Source of the DNA: JBOGWY01 sp050694015
Lineage (GTDB): Bacteria > Actinomycetota > CADDZG01 > WHSQ01
Direction: 5' to 3'
Length of the DNA: 9,638 nt
NCBI GenBank assembly: GCA_050694015.1
Contig: JBOGWY010000291.1
Coordinates: 1-9,638 of the forward strand
Shown one piece after another: positions 5,108 through 9,638 of the stretch. The notes below the pieces were generated by a model. It did not search any database. It worked only from the letters and a program-made list of their open reading frames with translations, and had not been told where the DNA came from. A program made the translations under genes and the position numbers. How positions within the stretch are numbered: the stretch's first letter is position 1; each line of letters opens with the position of its first letter.

Positions 5108-5576
5108 CTCGCTCGGCCGTCACCGTCACGGCCGTTTCCACGGGCGGGTCGAGCTTCGCGTGCTGCGCATCCACGTACTCGACCGTTATCTCGCGCTCCC
5201 CCGGCTTCAGCGCGATCGTCGTCGTCGATCCCATCGGCATCTGCTCCAGCGTCCCGTCGACGTAGACGTGGATGTGCCCGCCCTGATCCTGCGGCGACGT
5301 CGCGAGCTCGGCGCCGGAGACCTCCACCACGACCGTTATGGGCGTTCCGGCGGCAACCGTGGCCCCCTCTTCGGGGGCCACGATCGACAGCTCGATGTCG
5401 GAGGACGAGATGCCTCCGCCTTCCGTCACCGCGGGAACGATGAACGCCACCGCCGCGAGCACTATGCCCGCGCCGAAGGCGCTCCATGCGAGGGACTGCT
5501 TATCCGGCTTCACGCTGCGCAACGCAAACGCCGCGACGAACGCGACTCCCGCGATGATCAGAAGCGTTGGCTGCAT
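5094..5576 (-). CDS. Membrane-anchored extracytoplasmic protein of the copper cluster, unknown function
   Basis: The 160-residue protein has two hydrophobic helices (about 4-20 and 31-50) and then an extracytoplasmic domain (about 58-155) rich in beta strands, opening SIVAPEEGATVAAGTPITVVVEVSG in style like an Ig-like or DUF4399-type sandwich. The stretch GGHIHVYVDG puts His101 and His103 in an HxH pair, and Met113/Met115 (MPM) follow. His, Met and Asp residues in this arrangement are common in copper-binding exported proteins, but ligation is an inference. It begins 5 nt after the ycnI stop, so it is the last gene of the copper operon. The ATG at 5576 has AGGG about 4 nt upstream, a weak ribosome site, so coupling to ycnI translation is likely. 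Its stop lies inside the end of the convergent 76-aa gene. Similarity to DUF4399 is from memory of the pattern and is not firm. Confidence 0.8.
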   Translation of the reverse strand: MQPTLLIIAGVAFVAAFALRSVKPDKQSLAWSAFGAGIVLAAVAFIVPAVTEGGGISSSDIELSIVAPEEGATVAAGTPITVVVEVSGAELATSPQDQGGHIHVYVDGTLEQMPMGSTTTIALKPGEREITVEYVDAQHAKLDPPVETAVTVTAERARRA

Positions 5577-5581
5577 GCGCC

Positions 5582-6271
5582 CTAGCTTGCCTTAGAACGG
5601 GACCGCGACAACAACGCGACGATCAGGGCCAGGATGGCGACGCCGAGCGCTACGTAGTCGAGCAACGGGCTCCCCCCATCATCTTCGTCATCGGCCTCAC
5701 CGGCGTCGTCGCCTCCCCCACCGGCCTGCTGCTGTAGCTCGGCCAGAGCCGCGAGCTGACCTTCGCCCTCTTCGAGATCGAGCGAGATCCCGACGACGTG
5801 CGGTGCCGGAGTCTCGGAGTCGGGGGGACCGACCCACCGGACGACCTCGCCGGAGTCGTAGGTCTGGATCGCCTTGAACTCGAGGTCGCCCTCGGGCAGC
5901 GGGCCGACCGAGAACGGGAACGTCTCGAACTCACCCGGCTCGATCCGGCCGCCGGAGATCGTCACCGAGCCGACCCCCTCGGTGACCTCCTCGCCGAACG
6001 CCTCGATCGGCTCGTCGAACCGCACCGTCTCCACGTCGACGTTCCATCCGGGCTTCGGCTGGAAGCTCACCGACGCGAAGGCGGGCGGGAACTGGACCTC
6101 GATCCTCGTGGTCGCGGCGTCGTCGCGCTCGTTGGGTACCTGGATCACGAATGTCTCGAACCCGCCGGCGATCGCCTCGCTCGGCTTCACGGTCACATGC
6201 GCGAACGCGCTCGTTGCACTCAGCGCGACCGTCGCTGCGGCGACGGCCGCGATATAGATCTTCTTGAACAT
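5582..6271 (-). CDS. ycnI: YcnI-family copper-binding exported protein (DUF1775)
   Basis: This 229-residue protein follows the YcnI plan: signal peptide (1-24, ending TSAFA), beta-sandwich domain (25 to about 165), low-complexity Gly/Asp/Glu linker (about 184-200) and one C-terminal membrane anchor (about 203-222) with a basic end. Cleavage after Ala24 leaves His25 as the new N-terminus. In Bacillus subtilis YcnI, copper is held by the N-terminal His24 and Glu38, a monohistidine brace, with a nearby tryptophan. Here His25 and Glu39 have the same spacing, and Trp146 in VVRWVGPP is the probable counterpart. It is likely a copper chaperone or buffer on the outer face of the membrane. The ATG at 6271 is preferred over the adjacent GTG because AAGGAG then lies 5 nt away. 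The ribosome site overlaps the TAA stop of the CopC-CopD gene, so the two are translationally linked. Confidence 0.92.
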   Translation of the reverse strand: MFKKIYIAAVAAATVALSATSAFAHVTVKPSEAIAGGFETFVIQVPNERDDAATTRIEVQFPPAFASVSFQPKPGWNVDVETVRFDEPIEAFGEEVTEGVGSVTISGGRIEPGEFETFPFSVGPLPEGDLEFKAIQTYDSGEVVRWVGPPDSETPAPHVVGISLDLEEGEGQLAALAELQQQAGGGGDDAGEADDEDDGGSPLLDYVALGVAILALIVALLSRSRSKAS

Positions 6272-6280
6272 CACTTCTCC

Positions 6281-7993
6281 TTAAGGGTTCACGCGGACGA
6301 CGACTTCCGTCCGCTCTTCGTCGAAACGGTTGGTGCGGGCGACCACCTCGAGATGCCATTCGCCCGCAACCGAAAGCTGACTGCCTTGCACGATGTAGTG
6401 GCCCGGCGCGAGGCGCTTGCCTTGCGCGACCAACGGGCCGATGTCCTCGTCCGGCATGCGGAACAGGATGCGCATCGCCTTGATGGGGGCGGGTGCGCCC
6501 GATGCCTCGGAAACAGTGAAGTGCATCTCGTTGGCGCCGACCTCGTTGGGGTCGATGAGAACGTTGAGGTTGTCGTCGCCGAGACGGACGTCGGTGATGA
6601 ACGGACCCTCCACCCCTGCCTCGACCTTCGCCGGCGGCAGGTTCACGAGGAGCGCGGTGAGCGCCAGGACCACCGCCGCGAGGCCCACTTCGCCCAGCAA
6701 CAGCTTGCGGAACCTAGACAGCGCGCCGCGGCCGTCGTCGTCGTCGGCATCCGCCGCGCGTTCGATGCGCGGCTTCATCACTCGCTGGTTGAACGCTCCC
6801 AGCAACACGATCGGTATGAAGACCGCGATCTTGCTCAGCAGAACGACGCCGTACGTCGCTCCGGTCAACGCACGTAGCGCCTGCACCTGCACCCACGATG
6901 CGTACGTCCCGGTCACGAGGATCACCGCGACGGCGATCATGGCCATCCGTGAGAAACGGCCGACGACCGGAGACAGCGCGATCGCACCGCCGTCGAGACG
7001 CACCGCCGGGAACACCGCGGTGAGCAGCACCACCAGGCCTCCGATCCACGCCGCCACCGCACCGATGTGCAGGAGATCGGCGGCGACGTTCAGCGTCACC
7101 GGATCGGTCGACCCTGCGTGCCCGGCCAGGCCGGGGCTCGCAAGTACCGGGAGTAGAAGAACGAGTGCGAGGGGACCGAACCACCGCTCGTCACGGAACG
7201 TCCAGAACACGCCGAGCACCACGAGGGCACCGATCTTGATCAGCGAGACGACGCCGAAGCGGGTCTCCGCCACCTCCGAGAGGACGCTCGGTGCGAGTGC
7301 GTCGACGAACGAAAGATCGCCGGCGACCGCGCCCTGAAGCACGAACGACGCGAGGGTCGCGACGCATACCGCGACCCAGGCCCAGGTGACGATGCGCTTC
7401 CAGAGCGCGCCGAAACGCTCCTCCGCCTTCTCCGAAGCTTCCCGGCGCCATATGACGACACGGAAGAACACGGCTCCGGCGAGCAACACCAGCCCGGCGA
7501 AGTTCAACCACCGGGCCGCTCCGTAGACCGCGCCCTCGATGGGTCCCGCGCCGGACTGCCCGCGCAGGATCTCGTCTGCGATGCCCCCCGGCCGGCTGCC
7601 CGGAGCACCGACGTGGAACACGAACGCCTCCGCGATCGGGTGACCGTCGGCCGAGACGACGCGCCAGGTCACGGTGTAGGTCCCGTTCGGGAGGTCGCCT
7701 TCGAGCGGAACGGCGACAGATGTGAGGTCGTCGCCGACGTGGTCGGCTTCGCCCGCATCGACGCGGTCACCGTTGGTGTCGAAGACACGGATCGCGCCGA
7801 ACGCGAGCTCGACCGGTTCGTTGAAGCGCATCACCACGCTCTCGGGCGAGCCGTCCACGACCTGGTCGATGCGAGGCTCCGTCTCGGACACGATCGCGTG
7901 CGCGAAGGCAGACGGCGCGCAGACCAAGATCGCACCCGCCGCCGCGAGAGCCACGGCGGGCGCTTTCCACGACATGATCGTTCTTACATGCAT
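6281..7993 (-). CDS. CopC-CopD copper uptake/resistance fusion with C-terminal YtkA-like domain
   Basis: The 570-residue protein resembles B. subtilis YcnJ with an extra C-terminal domain. A signal peptide ends APSAFA (Ala31), leaving His32 first. The CopC domain runs to about 129 and includes SADGHP; His32, Asp116 and His118 match the N-terminal His plus Asp-x-His Cu(II) site of CopC. The CopD part (about 155-450) has about eight membrane helices, with His292 and His309 near two of them. An acidic cytoplasmic-type loop, ADADDDDGRG, lies near 414-423. The final region (about 456-570) looks like the YtkA/FixH-like beta domain. CopC would collect copper outside and hand it to CopD for import or transfer. 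The ATG at 7993 has GGAG 5 nt upstream; the open frame begins at a TTG ten codons earlier with no such site. It is followed directly by ycnI and preceded, after 78 nt, by a membrane protein gene. Direction of copper transport is not settled for this family. Confidence 0.93.
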   Translation of the reverse strand: MHVRTIMSWKAPAVALAAAGAILVCAPSAFAHAIVSETEPRIDQVVDGSPESVVMRFNEPVELAFGAIRVFDTNGDRVDAGEADHVGDDLTSVAVPLEGDLPNGTYTVTWRVVSADGHPIAEAFVFHVGAPGSRPGGIADEILRGQSGAGPIEGAVYGAARWLNFAGLVLLAGAVFFRVVIWRREASEKAEERFGALWKRIVTWAWVAVCVATLASFVLQGAVAGDLSFVDALAPSVLSEVAETRFGVVSLIKIGALVVLGVFWTFRDERWFGPLALVLLLPVLASPGLAGHAGSTDPVTLNVAADLLHIGAVAAWIGGLVVLLTAVFPAVRLDGGAIALSPVVGRFSRMAMIAVAVILVTGTYASWVQVQALRALTGATYGVVLLSKIAVFIPIVLLGAFNQRVMKPRIERAADADDDDGRGALSRFRKLLLGEVGLAAVVLALTALLVNLPPAKVEAGVEGPFITDVRLGDDNLNVLIDPNEVGANEMHFTVSEASGAPAPIKAMRILFRMPDEDIGPLVAQGKRLAPGHYIVQGSQLSVAGEWHLEVVARTNRFDEERTEVVVRVNP

Positions 7994-8023
7994 AAGGACT
8001 CCGACTTCATTTGAAAGACGCAA

Positions 8024-8049
8024 GCGACGCGACGACTAAGTCGCGTTGC
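8024..8049. promoter_or_regulatory. Stem-loop or palindrome in the CopC-CopD leader
   Basis: GCGACGCGAC (8024-8033) can pair with GTCGCGTTGC (8040-8049) over ten positions with one G-T mismatch, around a 6-nt GACTAA loop. It lies 30 nt upstream of the CopC-CopD ATG and 22 nt past the stop of the preceding gene. On the minus strand only a weak T-rich stretch follows, so it is a poor intrinsic terminator. An operator or attenuator acting on the copper genes is possible. It does not look like a CsoR or CopY site as I know them. Confidence 0.35.
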
Positions 8050-8071
8050 AGCTGGATCGGATTAAGGAGGT

Positions 8072-8644
8072 CTAACCGGCGGCCGGAGGTCCTCGGAGGG
8101 TGCCGGCCCCGACCGCGACGAGAACGCGGCGGGTGATGACATCGGTTGCGACGAAATCGAGAGACGGTTCGGCCCGGTCGAGCTCGGCACGTCGCGTGAG
8201 TCGGGCGACGACCTTGATGAGCAGCCGCAGCAAGACCGCGGCGAACAGCGCGACGACGACCTGCGCGATGAGACCGATCACGAAGACGGGCTCTGCGATC
8301 AGCTCTGCCCCCATGACCCCGTGGAGCAGACGCTCACCGACCTCGAGCGCCGTGAACCCGAGGGTCTGCAGCAGAACCAAGCGGAGAGCGCAACGGCTCC
8401 ACACGAGACGATGTTCTCCGGTCGTCGCGGTGCTCCACGCGATCCCGCCGAGGCCCGCGACGAGACAGCCGAGCGCGAGAGCCACGACATAGGTCCACGA
8501 ACCGTGACCGGTGGCGGCAAGGAGCTCGGTCCGGTGGTGGGAGTGGGGGGCGGCGACGGCGTACGCGAGCACGTGTGCCGCGATAACGCCGGAGAAAGCT
8601 AGGCCGCCGAGCCACGCTCGGGTACCCCATCGAGTCCGAGCCAT
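8072..8644 (-). CDS. Four-helix integral membrane protein with histidine-rich loop, unknown function
   Basis: I cannot name the family. The 190-residue product has about four membrane helices (near 11-31, 50-72, 86-104 and 117-143), then a basic and charged C-terminal part of about 45 residues that should be cytoplasmic. The loop between helices 1 and 2 carries PHSHH (His34, His36, His37) and His47, and would face outward if the basic N-terminus is inside, a plausible metal-contact site. Glu101 and Glu104 lie at the end of helix 3. It is transcribed toward the CopC-CopD gene 78 nt downstream, so it may be part of the copper operon. The ATG at 8644 has no well-spaced ribosome site, only GAGG directly against it. 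A -10-like TAGCAT ends 6 nt upstream, so the transcript may be leaderless. Copper linkage is inferred from neighbours and histidines only. Confidence 0.8.
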   Translation of the reverse strand: MARTRWGTRAWLGGLAFSGVIAAHVLAYAVAAPHSHHRTELLAATGHGSWTYVVALALGCLVAGLGGIAWSTATTGEHRLVWSRCALRLVLLQTLGFTALEVGERLLHGVMGAELIAEPVFVIGLIAQVVVALFAAVLLRLLIKVVARLTRRAELDRAEPSLDFVATDVITRRVLVAVGAGTLRGPPAAG

Positions 8645-8650
8645 CCTCAG

Positions 8651-8678
8651 ATGCTAGCCCCTCTCACTTTCTTGTCCC
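8651..8678 (-). promoter_or_regulatory. Candidate promoter for the copper cluster, possibly leaderless
   Basis: On the minus strand GGGACA (8678-8673, 4 of 6 with TTGACA) and TAGCAT (8656-8651, good -10 form) are separated by 16 nt. Six nt follow before the ATG at 8644. Transcription would begin at or beside the start codon, as in the leaderless genes common in Actinomycetota. It shares a 54-bp region with the divergent gene at 8699. Confidence 0.45.
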
Positions 8679-8683
8679 TGGGC

Positions 8684-8696
8684 TAAGGTCGCGACC
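8684..8696 (+). promoter_or_regulatory. Candidate -10 and overlapping palindrome before the divergent membrane protein
   Basis: TAAGGT (8684-8689) has the TANNNT form of an actinobacterial -10 and lies 9 nt before the ATG at 8699. No ribosome binding site is present and no good -35 is seen. The perfect palindrome GGTCGCGACC (8687-8696) overlaps it, but a 10-bp palindrome is expected several times by chance in this GC-rich window. Confidence 0.3.
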
Positions 8697-8698
8697 TC

Positions 8699-9638
8699 AT
8701 GGCTACGGTCGCTGCCGAGACCCCAGACCTCCGGCCCCTGAGGATCGGTGAGATCCTCGACGTAGCGATCAAGGTCTACACGCGCAATGCGGGGACCCTC
8801 TTCCGCATCGTCGCCATCATCATCATCCCGGTCCAGATCGTCGGAGTCTTCATCATCCTGTCCACCTTCCCCGACTCGCTCGCCGATGCCTCCGCGAACC
8901 CGTTCATCCCGGATCCGAACGCACCTGTGCCGGAGATCGACTTCCGGGAGATCGGGATCTTCTTCACCGCCGCGATGCTGGTCAATATCCTGAACTTCAT
9001 CGGCGTGACGCTCGCGACCGGTGCGTGCTTCAAAGCGGTAACCGACGCGTACCTCGGCGCGAGGTCGGACTGGCGGACGTCGATGCGTTTCGCGCTGAGA
9101 CATCTCCGATCGTTGTTGTGGATCACCTTTCTCGTCGCCCTGTCCTCCGGTCTCGGGCTGATCCTTTGCATAGCGCCGGGCGTGTGGATGTGGGCCGCGT
9201 TCGCGGTCGCTACGCCGGTGCTGTTGACCGAAGGGATCAAGGGCACCAAGGCGATCGGACGCTCGGTGAACCTCGTACAAAAACGGTGGTGGAACACGTT
9301 CGCGGTGCTCCTCGTCGCGTTCGCGCTCGCGTTCATCCTGAGTTCGATCCTCGGCGGGCTCATCTCGGCGCTCACGTTCATCGATGTCGGACAGAACTTC
9401 GTGTTGGTGCAGAGCCTGAACGCGGTCGCCACCGCGCTCGCGAGCATCATCGCCACGCCGTTCCAGGCCGCGGTGGTGGCCGTCCTTTACTTCGATCTGC
9501 GCGTGCGCAAGGAGGGCTTCGATCTGCAACTCCTCGCGCAACGGATGGGCACCGAGACGCCCGATGGTGCGCGTGCGGCATTGCTGCCCCCGCCGCTGCC
9601 CCCCGCGCTGTACGGAACGCCAGGCGCGCCCCCGCCGA
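8699..9638 (+). CDS. Integral membrane protein, GPDPase membrane-domain type (cut by right edge)
   Basis: At least 313 residues are encoded, and the frame is still open at the edge. The start LRPLRIGEILDVAIKVYTRN is the characteristic opening of the glycerophosphoryl diester phosphodiesterase membrane-domain proteins (PF10110-like) of Actinomycetota. About six hydrophobic segments follow (near 34-55, 86-108, 138-158, 161-176, 200-226 and 240-264). The family-typical end YFDLRVRKEGFDLQLLA occupies 264-280. A Pro/Ala-rich tail begins near 297 and continues past the edge. No phosphodiesterase catalytic domain is visible, and in this family the membrane region often stands alone with unknown function. 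The ATG at 8699 gives the expected N-terminus and lacks a Shine-Dalgarno sequence. A long opposing open frame exists over this region but has no coding features. Composition and codon use match the rest of the window. Confidence 0.88.
   Translation, partial: MATVAAETPDLRPLRIGEILDVAIKVYTRNAGTLFRIVAIIIIPVQIVGVFIILSTFPDSLADASANPFIPDPNAPVPEIDFREIGIFFTAAMLVNILNFIGVTLATGACFKAVTDAYLGARSDWRTSMRFALRHLRSLLWITFLVALSSGLGLILCIAPGVWMWAAFAVATPVLLTEGIKGTKAIGRSVNLVQKRWWNTFAVLLVAFALAFILSSILGGLISALTFIDVGQNFVLVQSLNAVATALASIIATPFQAAVVAVLYFDLRVRKEGFDLQLLAQRMGTETPDGARAALLPPPLPPALYGTPGAPPP

Noticed and set aside
5798..6877. 359-residue plus-strand frame across ycnI and the CopC-CopD gene
   Set aside because: It spans two well-identified genes on the other strand, is rich in Arg, Asp and His, and shows no domain or start signal.
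8024..8049. Intrinsic terminator after the 190-residue membrane protein gene
   Set aside because: The stem is good but no U-tract follows on the minus strand, so termination cannot be claimed.
8654..9541. 295-residue open frame on the minus strand opposite the right-hand membrane protein
   Set aside because: It is Arg/Glu/Asp/His-rich, a typical shadow of a hydrophobic GC-rich gene. The plus frame has the recognisable LRPLRIGEILD start and YFDLRVRKEGFDL end.
1..9638. CRISPR array, tRNA, rRNA, integrase, transposase, phage or toxin-antitoxin genes
   Set aside because: I found no regularly spaced repeats, RNA gene sequences or family motifs of these kinds on either strand. Composition is even across the window, which gives no sign of recent transfer.

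Overview
The window is GC-rich bacterial DNA, about two-thirds G+C by eye. It is packed with genes, uses GTG and TTG starts often, and has little non-coding space. Gene content (SufB preceded by an IdeR/DtxR-type iron box, tandem universal stress protein, LmbE/PIG-L deacetylase, CopC-CopD fusion, YcnI, GPDPase-membrane-domain protein) and possible leaderless starts suggest an actinobacterium (Actinomycetota), probably uncultivated. This placement is an inference from family style and has not been tested phylogenetically.

Layout, left to right. (1) 1-410, minus: the N-terminal part of SufB, running off the left edge, with an iron-box operator and probable promoter at 455-484. (2) 513-1466, minus: a type IV prepilin-like protein with a classic processing site, one calcium-loop-like motif and a very long Asp/Gly/Asn/Pro-rich tail. 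Its 230-nt upstream region holds repeated TCTACG elements and inverted repeats. (3) 1697-4735, minus: four tightly spaced genes, transcribed in the order membrane diguanylate cyclase, PaaI/YdiI-like hotdog thioesterase, tandem-domain universal stress protein, LmbE-type deacetylase. The last two overlap by 4 nt. (4) 4736-4876: a divergent intergenic region with an A+T-rich hyphenated palindrome that looks like an operator, followed by a small unrecognised gene (4877-5107, plus). (5) 5094-8644, minus: a likely copper-handling cluster, in order a His-containing four-helix membrane protein, a CopC-CopD-YtkA-like fusion, YcnI, and a membrane-anchored extracytoplasmic protein with HxH and MxM motifs. 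(6) 8699 to the right edge, plus: an integral membrane protein of the GPDPase membrane-domain type, divergent from the copper cluster across 54 bp.

How the genes may work together. The copper cluster makes the clearest functional unit. After signal-peptide removal both CopC and YcnI would begin with histidine, the copper ligand known in both families, and CopD would be the membrane partner. The diguanylate cyclase operon joins c-di-GMP signalling to stress and small-molecule enzymes, but nothing in the sequence shows what connects them. I found no CRISPR array, tRNA, rRNA, transposase, phage gene or toxin-antitoxin pair. Most of the window is ordinary chromosomal content. The parts most worth a second look are the pilin-like protein and its upstream repeats, the unexplained palindrome at 4823-4848, and the two unnamed members of the copper cluster.
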